A stretch of DNA of 43,460 nt, from NCBI GenBank assembly GCA_003141615.1, contig PLMV01000002.1, positions 1 through 43,460 on the forward strand, read 5' to 3'. Both the position numbers and the translations under genes were made by a program. This document shows, one piece after another, positions 1 to 8,945 of the stretch. The notes beneath the pieces are model-generated. The model had not been told where the DNA came from and ran no database searches. It worked only from the letters and a program-made list of their open reading frames with translations. This DNA comes from Syntrophaceae bacterium (GTDB lineage: Bacteria > Desulfobacterota > Syntrophia > Syntrophales > Smithellaceae). How positions within the stretch are numbered: position 1 is the first letter of the stretch; each line of letters opens with the position of its first letter.

Positions 1-287
1 GCGCCTATCGGACGCTTTGAGCCACGCTCCAATTGTGAAACGTACCCTACCGTTAAGTTGAGATAGCGGGCAAAAACCGCCTGGCTCAAGCGCGCTTGTT
101 CACGTATCATGCGAATGTCTTTACCTGTCAGCGGTTCAACAAGTTTGTTTTTATCCTTCACGCTGAGGTGACGCATGGTAATTTTTTCGTAAGCCGCTTT
201 ACCCAAAACGCCCGCGTCCTTCATGTCTTTGGCCGTTTCAAGTAGTGCTTTTGTAAGTCGGCTAGGTTTATTTTTTTTTGTTGTCAT
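1..287 (-). CDS. HigA/NadS-type HTH antitoxin, partial
   Basis: The C-terminus lies beyond the left end of the window; 95 codons are visible. The ATG at 287 has a GGAGGT ribosome site seven bases upstream. The visible part ends in a Cro/CI-type helix-turn-helix (IRMIREQARLSQAVFARYL, then VGYVSQLERGSKRP), preceded by a basic linker. In this family the antitoxin binds both the toxin and its own promoter. The start overlaps the last 20 bases of the upstream toxin gene, a toxin-first order typical of HigBA and NadS-like modules. A probable operator lies at 672-700. The family call is firm; the exact subfamily is not. Confidence 0.85.
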   Translation of the reverse strand, partial: MTTKKNKPSRLTKALLETAKDMKDAGVLGKAAYEKITMRHLSVKDKNKLVEPLTGKDIRMIREQARLSQAVFARYLNLTVGYVSQLERGSKRPIG

Positions 288-651
288 AGCTTACCTCCAT
301 CAGAATCCCTTCTTTAATTGCATTGTCAAGGCGCTCCTTTTTTGCCTCAAGCCACGCCGCCCCAATCTCTTTAAGCGTTTCCAGTTCGTCCGCATCGATG
401 TTATCTCGTTCGCTTTTCGCAAAACCGTAAAGGAACACAGCCCGCTTGCCGGAGCGGTAGGCAATTAGTAGCCGGTAACCACCCGAGCGGCCTTGTCCTT
501 TTCGCGCAATCCGTTGCTTGATGATCCCGCCGCCTAAATCGGCATCCACAAGCCCCCGTTCCGCACGTTCAATGGCGTCACACAAGTTATGATTCTCAAG
601 TTTTTCTTGCCGCGCGTAGCGCATAAACCACTTTGTTTTAAAGAGTCGCAC
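268..651 (-). CDS. RelE/HigB-family toxin (RelE-like, PF06296 type)
   Basis: This is a predicted ribosome-dependent mRNA endonuclease of a type II toxin-antitoxin pair. The N-terminus RLFKTKWFMRYARQEKL and the block GGGIIKQRIARKGQGRSGGY followed by LLIAYRSGKRAVFLYGFAKSER match the compact RelE-like family often annotated as PF06296, about 120-130 residues long. Two GTG starts are possible, at 666 and 651. I chose 651 because AGGGGG lies just upstream and family members begin with this Arg-x-Phe-Lys-Thr segment. It overlaps the downstream antitoxin gene by 20 bases, which implies coupled translation. Function is inferred from family, not tested. Confidence 0.85.
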   Translation of the reverse strand: MRLFKTKWFMRYARQEKLENHNLCDAIERAERGLVDADLGGGIIKQRIARKGQGRSGGYRLLIAYRSGKRAVFLYGFAKSERDNIDADELETLKEIGAAWLEAKKERLDNAIKEGILMEVSYDNKKK

Positions 652-671
652 TTCACCCCCTGACACTGTGA

Positions 672-700
672 ACTATAGCACTATATATTATATATTTCAA
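672..700 (-). promoter_or_regulatory. Promoter with embedded operator for the toxin-antitoxin pair
   Basis: Read on the minus strand, TTGAAA (700-695), a 17-base spacer and TATAGT (677-672) form a sigma70-like promoter just upstream of the toxin gene. The dyad TATAG-CA-CTATA at 674-685 overlaps the -10 element and is a likely binding site for the HTH antitoxin. The same 15-base string recurs at 30591-30605 upstream of the PIN-like gene. Confidence 0.6.
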
Positions 701-918
701 CATTTTTTTGTCCAGCATCATTCAATATTATTTAGAGAAATAAACGGGACAACAGGAACAATTATTTCCATGGCAGGGATTCGTAATAATCTTAGATGAT
801 GTTATAGACCGAACGAATGAAAATCAAATAAATACTGACCATCATGATGAGTAAATATTAATTGGATTATGATGAAAATATTGTATAGTATTTTCATCAA
901 ATTTAATATTGATAATGT

Positions 919-1527
919 ATGAATAGCATTGATAACAAAGTAGTTTCTATTATATATGGTCACGGTAGGGGTTTTGTATTTACTCCAATAATATTCTCGT
1001 CATTGGGAAATCCGCGTGTCATAGGTACAGTTCTTACCAGGCTTTCACGAAAAGGCACAATACGTCGTTTGGCGCGTGGACTTTATGATTACCCTCGCAA
1101 AGATGATGAATTTGGAATTCTGTCTCCATCCATAGACGACATAGCGCAGGCATTGAAAGGCCGGGATGCTACCCGCTTGCAACCTTCCGGTGCATATGCG
1201 GCAAATCTTCTTGGTCTTTCTGATCAGGTACCCATGAAGGTTTTATTTTTAACGGATGGCCCATCGAAACATATTCAATTGGACAAACAGGAAATTATTC
1301 TTAAGCGTACAACCCCTCGCAATATGGCCACTGCCGGTAGGATTAGCGGATTGGTCACTCAAGCTTTAAGACATCTCAGCCAAAAGCACGCAGATCAATC
1401 TGTTATTAAGAAACTTAAAAGACGTATAAGTGACGATGATAAGAAACAGCTCATAAAAGACCTGAAATATGCTCCCGCCTGGATTGCCGATATCATGCGG
1501 AATATTGCCAAGCCCAACGGTGTTTGA
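919..1527 (+). CDS. AbiEi-type antitoxin / DUF6088 family protein
   Basis: The 202-residue product resembles the AbiEi-like antitoxins of type IV toxin-antitoxin systems, annotated as DUF6088. It has an N-terminal winged helix (about residues 1-60, including VIGTVLTRLSRKGTIRRLARGLYDYP), then the segment DATRLQPSGAYAANLLGLSDQ and a C-terminal helical part. In the family this protein represses its operon and counters an AbiEii nucleotidyltransferase toxin. No AbiEii gene follows. Downstream is only a 24-codon reading frame (1557-1631) with its own ribosome site, and then a convergent gene. The module therefore looks orphaned. No ribosome site is clear before the ATG, and the upstream 250 bases are A+T-rich. 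Confidence 0.75.
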   Translation: MNSIDNKVVSIIYGHGRGFVFTPIIFSSLGNPRVIGTVLTRLSRKGTIRRLARGLYDYPRKDDEFGILSPSIDDIAQALKGRDATRLQPSGAYAANLLGLSDQVPMKVLFLTDGPSKHIQLDKQEIILKRTTPRNMATAGRISGLVTQALRHLSQKHADQSVIKKLKRRISDDDKKQLIKDLKYAPAWIADIMRNIAKPNGV

Positions 1528-1570
1528 ATAGTGGATACTTTCAATCGGGGGCAGGTATGATTGACTTATT

Positions 1571-2731
1571 TCAATCCAAATATTTGTTAGCACATATGAG
1601 TTTCGAAGTTGGATCAATCCGCTGGGCCTGAAGATTTGCCCATGTCAGCCACTTTCCTAGATCGCTCTCCTCTTCAATTTTTCCATATTTCTCGATAGCA
1701 GCAGTCTTCACATGATTAATGAAATTTTTAACTGCATCGCTTTGAGACCATGAATTTACTTGTTTTAAGAGGACATTAATTCTTTTTTCTTCTTCAGCTT
1801 TTTGGCGCTGAATTTCTTCGTATAACCTTGTTCGTTCAAGTCTTTCCTTTTCTTCTTTTTCTCTCGTCAATCGCTCTTGTTTTATTTCGTCCGCAACTTT
1901 TATGAAACCAATAAATATTTCATTCAAACGGTCTTCAATTTTCTTAGATTCGGAATCATGCCAGGATTTTCTTATAAGGCCTCGCCAATAAGTGGTTATG
2001 AATAATCTTAATTTCCCTGATGGCTTATAATCATAAGTTGTGTGTGCATATAAAGAAGGGTAACGCTTGGCATCTTCAAGTTCTGATTTAGTCTTTTGAT
2101 GTTCAACTTTTCCCGAAGGCTCTTCAATGCAAATTTCCAATTCCTCGCCTTTAATAGACAGCATTGTATTGGGATATCCACGTTCCTTCATAAATATTTT
2201 CATTTCTCTTTTTTCTAATTCTTTAATAATCGTATTCATAATTCTCATTGTACGAGGCAACAATGCTTTGCTCACGTGAACATTCAGGCATGATAAACGG
2301 TGATTCATTATGCGACCATACTTGTCAACATTTCTGCTTTTTAAAAATGCTTCCGTTGTTTTTACCAATGGGTGCGGAGAATGAAGTCGTTCTGGAACGA
2401 CAATTTTATTTTCCGGCAGCTTTTCAAATAACACAAGAGGATCATCTTCATCTGTGCTTTTTGATTCCACAACGTCTAATGTTCTCTTTCGGATTTCGAC
2501 CACTGACTGTTTTGAATCATGGATCGGTTTAAGGATTGGTCGAGTAAGCTTAAGTCCCTTCTGAACCATCGCCCAATAACCGCGTCCAGGTAATGGGACT
2601 TTCATTTTCTTGCATATCTTGGCAAATCCAACGTCAGACAGGCCAAATTCCTTGGACCATTTTGTCACCGGTTTTGACCACACCATTTGATACAATTCTT
2701 CACGTGTCAACTTAACAATACTTTCATCCAT
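1571..2731 (-). CDS. Uncharacterised protein with N-terminal HTH-like region and coiled coil
   Basis: I do not recognise an assigned function. From the ATG at 2731 the product has about 386 residues. ATG 2737 is an alternative, but the G-rich ribosome site (2739-2745) is better spaced for 2731, and the hydrophobic stretch further upstream looks like untranslated sequence. The N-terminus (LTREELYQMVWSKPVTKWSKEF, then GLSDVGFAKICKKMKVPLPGRGYWA) resembles a small DNA-binding helix-turn-helix seen in many uncharacterised bacterial proteins. The middle is mixed alpha/beta and the region near residues 270-330 is a highly charged predicted coiled coil. It sits alone, convergent with the AbiEi-like gene. 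Confidence 0.7.
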   Translation of the reverse strand: MDESIVKLTREELYQMVWSKPVTKWSKEFGLSDVGFAKICKKMKVPLPGRGYWAMVQKGLKLTRPILKPIHDSKQSVVEIRKRTLDVVESKSTDEDDPLVLFEKLPENKIVVPERLHSPHPLVKTTEAFLKSRNVDKYGRIMNHRLSCLNVHVSKALLPRTMRIMNTIIKELEKREMKIFMKERGYPNTMLSIKGEELEICIEEPSGKVEHQKTKSELEDAKRYPSLYAHTTYDYKPSGKLRLFITTYWRGLIRKSWHDSESKKIEDRLNEIFIGFIKVADEIKQERLTREKEEKERLERTRLYEEIQRQKAEEEKRINVLLKQVNSWSQSDAVKNFINHVKTAAIEKYGKIEEESDLGKWLTWANLQAQRIDPTSKLICANKYLD

Positions 2732-2837
2732 ATTCATTACCCCCCCTGTTGAAATATAACAACAATACAATATGAAAATGGATAGACTGTCTATAATGAA
2801 AAATATTCCCACCCTGGTTTGAGGATATTAATCTGTA

Positions 2838-2945
2838 ATAGCTGTTTTCAATTTCTGTGATTTTTTTATGCTGAAAAAGTATGTTTCATATTCGCTTCGC
2901 TCATCATCAACACACATATTCAGCAAAATCACAGAAATCAGCTAT
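2838..2945. repeat. 108-bp palindromic element (imperfect inverted repeat)
   Basis: The arms ATAGCTG...TTTCTGTGATTTT...GCTGAA at 2838-2875 and their inverse at 2919-2945 pair over about 27 bases with small gaps, leaving a loop of about 43 bases. The total length matches the two palindromic elements at 8942-9049 and 12869-12980, although the sequence differs. The rest of the 2738-3216 gap shows no gene; it is A+T-rich with no clear terminator. Confidence 0.6.
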
Positions 2946-3216
2946 GACACATTAATGCCTATTATGCCCGCCCAGATTATTAGGACGAAAAAATACTTAC
3001 CTTTTTATTTTAATTCAGTGAATGAATATCTTCTTTGCGGTTGATGTGAAATACTGGCTGTGATATCTTTTAAGAGGTGAAGTACAAAATATGGGGGTAT
3101 TTTTGGGGGTATATGGAAAAATCGAATTGAGTAATATTCAATGATTAAAAATATTTACTAAATCTATTCGATCCCCCTCATCCCACCATTTTTATTCCAC
3201 CAAATCTAAAATATTT

Positions 3217-4245
3217 TTATTTTTTCCGGGATTCAAAAATTTTAGCCAATTGCCATTTTTTACGTTTTTTCCAGCTTCCTTTGTGGTAGGCGTAACTGGC
3301 CAAAAGCGGCAGGACTGTAGTTGCTTCAGCATAGACCATTTGCTCGCAGGATGAATCCACCTTGCCCCAGGAGTTGGCTTCTTTTAAAGTGGAGCTGGAG
3401 CAGGCTCCGTCGCGCACATCGGCAACCGTAATCTGGACGGCGTATTTATGCATGGGGACTTCCTTGCCCATAATTTCCGCACAGACAACAGTATCCTGCG
3501 CGAAATTTTTGGGCACGCCCCCACCGATCATCAGCAATCCGGTTTTGCCCGCTTTGATTTTTATCATGGTTAACTCGCGAAAATCTTTTACCGAATCAAT
3601 TGATAGATGATTAGCGGGTCGTTCATGCTGATGCAGGACAAGACCGAAACCGGCAGAGCTGTCGGAAAAAGCCGGGCAGAAGATGGGGATGTCATGCTCA
3701 AAAGCCGCCTGCACTAAAGAATCTTTCTTTTTCGCATTCTTTTTTAAATATTCCCCCATCTCGTAAATGAATTCGCGCGAAGAATAAGCGCGGGGCGGCA
3801 GGGCATCGGCAATTATCTTGATGGTTTTATCACAGGATTGCAGTTGTTCTTCATCTATAAAAGTATCATAAATACGGTCGATATAAAGGCTGCGCAATAA
3901 TTTATCATCAACAAAAGGAGTTCCCTGATAGTGTTTAAATCCCAGGGCTTCAAAAAAATCCATGTCCACTATGGCCGCACCCGTAGCCACAATGGCGTCA
4001 ATCATATTATTTTTTACCATGTCCACATAAACCTGCATGCAGCCGGCAGCAGAGGTAGAGCCGGCCAGAGTTAAAATAATCGCGCAGTTTTTTTCTTTGA
4101 GCATCCGGTCATAGATGTCGGCGGCATTGCCCAGATCGCGGGCGGAAAAGGACATCTTTTTCATGGAGTTGATTATATCCACCGCATTGATCTTTTTAAT
4201 ATCAATGTGTTCAACTTTTTTGTTCAGTAAATCTTTCTTTTTCAT
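3217..4245 (-). CDS. Deoxyhypusine synthase family protein
   Basis: The 342-residue protein belongs to the deoxyhypusine synthase fold, an NAD-dependent transfer of the aminobutyl group of spermidine. Visible family features are LTLAGSTSAAGCMQVYVDMV (Rossmann-like NAD region), IVATGAAIVDMDFFEALGF, PIFCPAFSDSSAGFG, LLMIGGGVPKNF and the C-terminal EANSWGKVD, whose lysine near residue 295 corresponds to the catalytic lysine that forms the enzyme-substrate imine. Bacteria lack eIF5A, so the true substrate is unknown. Bacterial members may instead make homospermidine or a related polyamine. It is transcribed away from xseA. The start ATG at 4245 is followed by a lysine-rich N-terminus. Confidence 0.88.
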   Translation of the reverse strand: MKKKDLLNKKVEHIDIKKINAVDIINSMKKMSFSARDLGNAADIYDRMLKEKNCAIILTLAGSTSAAGCMQVYVDMVKNNMIDAIVATGAAIVDMDFFEALGFKHYQGTPFVDDKLLRSLYIDRIYDTFIDEEQLQSCDKTIKIIADALPPRAYSSREFIYEMGEYLKKNAKKKDSLVQAAFEHDIPIFCPAFSDSSAGFGLVLHQHERPANHLSIDSVKDFRELTMIKIKAGKTGLLMIGGGVPKNFAQDTVVCAEIMGKEVPMHKYAVQITVADVRDGACSSSTLKEANSWGKVDSSCEQMVYAEATTVLPLLASYAYHKGSWKKRKKWQLAKIFESRKK

Positions 4246-4424
4246 TAAATCCTGGCTCCCTTAAATATAAGTAAATTGTATTGCAGGGTTTTTAAATCAT
4301 AGACGGCTAAAAGTCAATCTATAGTCTTACGGATCGTTATGAATGCGCTGGTGTCTTTTTACGATTAATTTCAATCTTGTTTTACCTGCCAATATCTGGT
4401 AGTCCACTGCCGAAGGTCTTATAA

Positions 4425-5762
4425 ATGAAAGAAATACTGACAGTTTCGCAACTAAACGATAATATTAAATTTCTGCTGGAAGAAACTTTTGCTTATCTCT
4501 GGGTGGAAGGCGAAGTATCCAATCTGCGCCGTCCTCAATCCGGCCATGTTTATTTTACGCTCAAAGATGATAAAAGTCAGATTCGGGCGGTGTCCTTCCG
4601 CCAATACGGCAGCGCGAAGAAGCGCGTGGAATTTGCGTTGGAAGAAGGCCTGCATGTTTTATGCTACGCGCGACTGGGCGTTTATCAGCCCCGTGGTGAA
4701 TACCAGTTGATTGTCGAATCTGTCGAGCCGCGCGGTGTCGGCGCGCTGCAAAAAGCCTTTGAACAGCTTAAAGCGAAGCTGGCCGCGGAAGGACTGTTTG
4801 ATGAACGCTACAAGAAAGCCATTCCATTTTTACCACAGAAGATCGGCGTTGTTACATCGCCTACCGGTGCGGTAATTCGTGATATCTTAAATATTACTAA
4901 GCGAAGATTTCCTTCCGTGAATATTTTAATTGCTCCGGTAAGGGTGCAGGGAAGTGAAGCGGTGGCGGAAATTATTCAGGGCCTGCGGAATTTGCAGGCG
5001 CGCGGTGATGTTGACGTGATTATTATCGCTCGCGGCGGCGGCTCTCTGGAGGATCTTGCTCCGTTTAATGATGAGGCGTTGGCGAGGGAAATCTTTCGCT
5101 TGTCGATTCCGGTGGTATCGGCAGTCGGCCATGAAACCGATTTTACTATTTGTGATTTTGTTGCGGATTTAAGAGCGCCTACGCCCTCGGCCGCAGCGGA
5201 GCTTGTCGTGCCCGATGCAAAACAGTTAGCCCTCAAGGTTATAGGTTTACAGGAGAGATTGATTAATGCTGTTTCGCGTCTGTTCGATGAGCAGAAGGAG
5301 CGGATAATTGAACTGCAAGACAGGTTCAAAGACCCGCGCCGGATGCTGGCCGATTTGCAAATGCATCTCGATGATGTCGCGGAAAGGCTCAATTGCGCTT
5401 GGCGTAGAGACAAACAAACACTTTGCAGCAGGCTGGAACATGTGCATCGGCAATTGCAGTATGCAAGTCCCGTGCGGCAAATCAGCGAGCGCAGAAGTTT
5501 ATTGACCAATATCCGCAAAGATATGACCAATAATTACGGCCGCTATATCGCACAGCTCAGCGAGCGCCTGCATAAAGATGCCGCTGTGTTGGGTACATTA
5601 AGCCCGCTTAATGTCCTGCAAAGGGGTTACAGTATCACGAGTTTTCTGACAACGGGGGCAATCATCCGCGAGGCGGCGGTACTGCGGGAAAAAGAAATGG
5701 TAAATGTCAAACTGGCACAAGGCAGTTTCCATGCCGTAGTCGAAAAAATATTTAGGGAGTAA
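4425..5762 (+). CDS. xseA: Exodeoxyribonuclease VII large subunit
   Basis: The 445-residue product is the catalytic subunit of exonuclease VII, which degrades single-stranded DNA from both ends. An N-terminal OB-fold (about residues 1-100, starting VSQLNDNIKFLLEETFAYLW and including GEVSNLRRPQSGHVYFTLKD) is followed by the catalytic core with GVVTSPTGAVIRDI and the signature IIIARGGGSLEDLAPFNDE. Next come AVGHETDFTICDFVADLRAPTPSAAAE, a long coiled-coil stalk and a C-terminal segment (LNVLQRGYSI). Length is close to the E. coli protein (456). It starts the operon xseA-xseB-ispA-dxs and is divergent from the deoxyhypusine synthase gene. Confidence 0.97.
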   Translation: MKEILTVSQLNDNIKFLLEETFAYLWVEGEVSNLRRPQSGHVYFTLKDDKSQIRAVSFRQYGSAKKRVEFALEEGLHVLCYARLGVYQPRGEYQLIVESVEPRGVGALQKAFEQLKAKLAAEGLFDERYKKAIPFLPQKIGVVTSPTGAVIRDILNITKRRFPSVNILIAPVRVQGSEAVAEIIQGLRNLQARGDVDVIIIARGGGSLEDLAPFNDEALAREIFRLSIPVVSAVGHETDFTICDFVADLRAPTPSAAAELVVPDAKQLALKVIGLQERLINAVSRLFDEQKERIIELQDRFKDPRRMLADLQMHLDDVAERLNCAWRRDKQTLCSRLEHVHRQLQYASPVRQISERRSLLTNIRKDMTNNYGRYIAQLSERLHKDAAVLGTLSPLNVLQRGYSITSFLTTGAIIREAAVLREKEMVNVKLAQGSFHAVVEKIFRE

Positions 5763-5839
5763 AACCAGTTAGAACAATGGGCGCTTGGTGATTTTAGAAC
5801 GCGGCATTAAACAGCCATCTGTCTTACAGGACTTTAATC

Positions 5840-5857
5840 CCCCAACAGGAGTTGGGG
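5840..5857 (+). other. Perfect hairpin ahead of xseB
   Basis: CCCCAAC, the loop AGGA and GTTGGGG form a perfect 7-bp stem 25 bases before the xseB start codon, within the 119-base xseA-xseB gap. No U-run follows, so it is unlikely to be an intrinsic terminator. It may affect message stability or xseB translation (inference). Confidence 0.45.
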
Positions 5858-5881
5858 ACTTTCTCTAACGGGGTAAAAATA

Positions 5882-6118
5882 ATGGCTAAAGAAAAATTTG
5901 AAGAAGCTTTGGAAAAACTCGAAGATATAGTAAGAAAAATGGAAGCGGGCGATATGCCGCTGGATGAAGCGCTTAGGTCGTTTGAAGAAGGAATTAAATT
6001 GTTCCGTTTTTGTTCGGCAAAACTCGATGAGGCGGGAAGGCGAGTAGAGATGCTATTGGGGAAAGAAGATTCCCTGCAGGTCAAAAAGTTTAGCGGAGAA
6101 GACGGTGACGAAGGATAA
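5882..6118 (+). CDS. xseB: Exodeoxyribonuclease VII small subunit
   Basis: The 78-residue small subunit binds the XseA stalk to complete exonuclease VII. The sequence from MAKEKFEEALEKLEDIVRKM through EAGDMPLDEALRSFEEGIKL is the typical two-helix XseB signature. I start at the ATG at 5882 because family members begin with this lysine/glutamate-rich segment; an in-frame TTG at 5852 would add ten unrelated residues. The last 14 bases overlap the start of ispA, so the two are translationally coupled. Confidence 0.95.
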   Translation: MAKEKFEEALEKLEDIVRKMEAGDMPLDEALRSFEEGIKLFRFCSAKLDEAGRRVEMLLGKEDSLQVKKFSGEDGDEG

Positions 6119-7010
6119 CGGCGAATTTTTAAAAGCGTATCTGCAGGACAGACGCAAAATTGTCGAAGATGCCTTGCAGCGGTATCTTCCCCCGGCTAAT
6201 AATTCACCGCAGGAAATTTATCAGGCTGTGCATTACAGTGTTTTTGCCGGCGGCAAAAGAATCCGGCCGATTCTCTGCCTGGCGGCAGTGGAAGCTGTCG
6301 GCGGAGATCTGGCGCCGGCGATGCCCATTGCCTGTGCGCTGGAACTGATTCATACTTATTCTCTGATTCATGATGACCTGCCGGCGATGGATAACGATGA
6401 TTTCCGGCGCGGGAAGCCCACGAATCACAAAGTATTCGGTGAGGGGATTGCCATCCTTGCCGGAGACGCCCTCTTGACGGAGGCTTTTGTTCTCCTTTCC
6501 CATACTGAGAAAGTCAGGATGCCCGTGGAAAAACGAGTGGCTGTTATTCGTGAAATTGCTCAGGCGGCCGGGATTGCCGGAATGGTTGGCGGCCAGGCCT
6601 TGGATGTTCTCTCCGCAAAATCATCTTCCAGTGTGGAAATCCTCTCCGAGATTCACCGGAGGAAAACGGGCGCCCTGATTATGGCTTCCGTAAAAACCGG
6701 TGCGATTATCTCCAATGCCCGCGAGGAAAAAATTAAGGCGCTGGCGGAATACGGCATGAATGTAGGTATGGCCTTTCAAATCGCCGATGATATTTTAAAT
6801 GTAGAAGGCGACCGCAATCTTCTGGGGAAAGAAACAGGCAGCGATGCGGCACTGGGCAAAATTACTTATCCCTTCCTGATGGGAATGGATTATGCAAAAG
6901 ATAAATTACACAAGCACATTGAGGCGGCCATTGAAAGTCTCTCCATATTTGATGAACGGGTGCTGCCGCTCCGGCTTATTGCCCACTATGTAATGGAAAG
7001 AAAAACGTAA
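6105..7010 (+). CDS. ispA: Polyprenyl synthetase (farnesyl/geranylgeranyl diphosphate synthase)
   Basis: The 301-residue trans-isoprenyl diphosphate synthase condenses isopentenyl diphosphate with allylic diphosphates. The first aspartate-rich motif (LIHDDLPAMDNDDFRRG, near residues 85-101) and the second (FQIADDILNVEGD) that bind magnesium are both present. The GGKRIRP motif and the KTGALI segment are also visible. Translation starts at GTG 6105, inside the end of xseB; no later start keeps the full N-terminal helix. The adjacent dxs and ispH-ubiA genes place it in isoprenoid precursor synthesis. Product chain length (C15 or C20) cannot be decided with certainty. Confidence 0.95.
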   Translation: MTKDNGEFLKAYLQDRRKIVEDALQRYLPPANNSPQEIYQAVHYSVFAGGKRIRPILCLAAVEAVGGDLAPAMPIACALELIHTYSLIHDDLPAMDNDDFRRGKPTNHKVFGEGIAILAGDALLTEAFVLLSHTEKVRMPVEKRVAVIREIAQAAGIAGMVGGQALDVLSAKSSSSVEILSEIHRRKTGALIMASVKTGAIISNAREEKIKALAEYGMNVGMAFQIADDILNVEGDRNLLGKETGSDAALGKITYPFLMGMDYAKDKLHKHIEAAIESLSIFDERVLPLRLIAHYVMERKT

Positions 7011-7040
7011 AAGCATTAAAAGCGGAAAGGCGTTAATTTA

Positions 7041-8945
7041 ATGAAAACTCTGGAAACAGTGAATTATAGTGTTCTGGCAAATATTATGTATCCCGCGGAT
7101 ATACGCAAGCTCAGTATTGCTGAGCTCAATGCTCTGGCCAGGGAAGTTCGTGAGTTGATTATTAAAACAGTAGCTTCTTCCGGTGGCCATCTGGCTTCTT
7201 CCTTGGGTACGGTGGAATTGACCCTGGCGTTGCATTATGTTTTTAATACACCACTAGATAAGATTGTCTGGGATGTCGGCCATCAGGCCTATGCTCATAA
7301 AATTATTACCGGCCGCAAAGATTTGTTTTCCACATTGCGGAAAATGGGCGGTATCAGTGGTTTTCCCAAAAGGGAAGAGAGCCCCTACGATGTTTTTAAT
7401 GTCGGACATAGCGGGACATCTATTTCCGCGGCAGCCGGATTCGCGGAAGCCAATTGTTTAAAAGGCGAACATAATAAAACAATCGCAGTGATTGGCGATG
7501 GTTCCTTGGCCACCGGTATGGCCTTTGAGGGACTGAACTGGTCGGGCGATCGCAAGAAAGATTTAATCATAGTATTAAACGATAACGAAATGTCCATTTC
7601 GCCTAATGTCGGCGCTCTGTCTTCTTATTTAAACCGCATCATGACCGGCCATACCGTAACCAAATTAAAATTGGATATTAAAAATTTCCTCAAAGGCATT
7701 CCCGGTATTGGTGATCAGATTGTGAAATTTTCTCAGCAGGTGGAAGAGTCTTTAAAGACTTTTATTGTTCCCGGCGCTCTTTTTGAAGAGATGGGTTTCA
7801 CTTACGTCGGGCCGCTGGAAGGGCACCGGATGGACAATCTGATCAAGAATTTTCAGAACGTCAAAGATTTATCCGGGCCAATACTGGTTCATGTCATCAC
7901 GAAAAAAGGTAAAGGATATAAGTACGCGGAAGAAAAACCGCTCGATTATCACGGAATATCTCCGTTTGATGTAGAGACGGGGCAAACGCTCCCGGTAGCG
8001 TCGGATATTCCCACCTATACGGATATATTCGGGGAGACTATTGCTCGCCTGGCCCGTGCAGATTCGCGAATTGTCGCCATAACCGCGGCCATGTGTGATG
8101 GGACAGGGCTTGATCAGTTTTGTCAGGAATTTCCGCGGCGGTTTTATGATGTGGGGATTGCCGAACAGCATGCAGTAACATATGCCGCCGGCCTTGCTAT
8201 CGAAGGTTTCATTCCGGTAGTTGCCATTTACTCAACGTTTTTGCAGCGTGCCTATGATCAAATCCTGCATGATGTTTGCCTGCAAAACTTGCCGGTTGTT
8301 TTTGCCATTGATCGCGGAGGTATTGTCGGGGAAGATGGGGCAACCCATCAGGGGCTTTTTGATTATTCCTATCTGCGCTCGATGCCCAATATTATTGCGA
8401 TGTCCCCCAAAGATGAAAACGAACTCCAGCATATGATAAAAACCGCCGTAGATTGCGGTTGCCCTGTTTCCGTGCGTTATCCCCGGGGCAGAGGAGTCGG
8501 GATAAATTTGGATGCAAAACCAAAAGCTCTGGCTATAGGCAAAGGTGAAGTATTGCGCGAAGGAACTGATCTGGCAATTATAGCCATTGGATCGACAGTT
8601 TATCCGGCGCTTGCGGCAGCTACCCGATTAGCTGAAGAAGGAATAAGCATCAAGGTGATTAATGCCCGCTTTATCAAACCTCTGGATGCAGAACTTATTT
8701 TGAATACAGCGGCAGCGATTAAAAAAATTATAACCATCGAAGAAAATGTTCTGCCGGGCGGTTTCGGTAGTGCCGTATTGGAATTGCTTGCGGAAAACTA
8801 TGTGAAAGGTGTTCAGATAAAGCGTCTGGGTATTCCCGATGAATTTGTCGACCATGCTACTCAGGTTCAGCTGCGCCGGAAATACGGCATTGATGAGGAA
8901 GGCATTGTCCGGGCGATCAAAGAGATGCTGGTAGTGACCACGTAA
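7041..8945 (+). CDS. dxs: 1-deoxy-D-xylulose-5-phosphate synthase
   Basis: The 634-residue thiamine diphosphate enzyme makes deoxyxylulose phosphate from pyruvate and glyceraldehyde 3-phosphate, the first step of the MEP isoprenoid pathway. Visible motifs are the N-terminal ASSLGTVELTLALHYVF, DVGHQAYAHKI, the ThDP/Mg motif GDGSLATGMAFEGLN with the downstream LNDNEMSI, the transketolase core GIAEQHAVTYAAGLA, and DRGGIVGEDGATHQGLFD. Length is normal for the family. Its stop codon (8943-8945) lies inside the left arm of the palindromic element at 8942-9049. Confidence 0.97.
   Translation: MKTLETVNYSVLANIMYPADIRKLSIAELNALAREVRELIIKTVASSGGHLASSLGTVELTLALHYVFNTPLDKIVWDVGHQAYAHKIITGRKDLFSTLRKMGGISGFPKREESPYDVFNVGHSGTSISAAAGFAEANCLKGEHNKTIAVIGDGSLATGMAFEGLNWSGDRKKDLIIVLNDNEMSISPNVGALSSYLNRIMTGHTVTKLKLDIKNFLKGIPGIGDQIVKFSQQVEESLKTFIVPGALFEEMGFTYVGPLEGHRMDNLIKNFQNVKDLSGPILVHVITKKGKGYKYAEEKPLDYHGISPFDVETGQTLPVASDIPTYTDIFGETIARLARADSRIVAITAAMCDGTGLDQFCQEFPRRFYDVGIAEQHAVTYAAGLAIEGFIPVVAIYSTFLQRAYDQILHDVCLQNLPVVFAIDRGGIVGEDGATHQGLFDYSYLRSMPNIIAMSPKDENELQHMIKTAVDCGCPVSVRYPRGRGVGINLDAKPKALAIGKGEVLREGTDLAIIAIGSTVYPALAAATRLAEEGISIKVINARFIKPLDAELILNTAAAIKKIITIEENVLPGGFGSAVLELLAENYVKGVQIKRLGIPDEFVDHATQVQLRRKYGIDEEGIVRAIKEMLVVTT

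Noticed and set aside
1557-1631. Intact partner gene of the AbiEi-type antitoxin
   Set aside because: The frame has a ribosome site but only 24 codons and no recognisable toxin motif; kept only as a comment on the orphan antitoxin.
4976-5530. Long minus-strand frame inside xseA
   Set aside because: It is the antisense of a well-supported gene, with serine/cysteine-rich composition and no motif.
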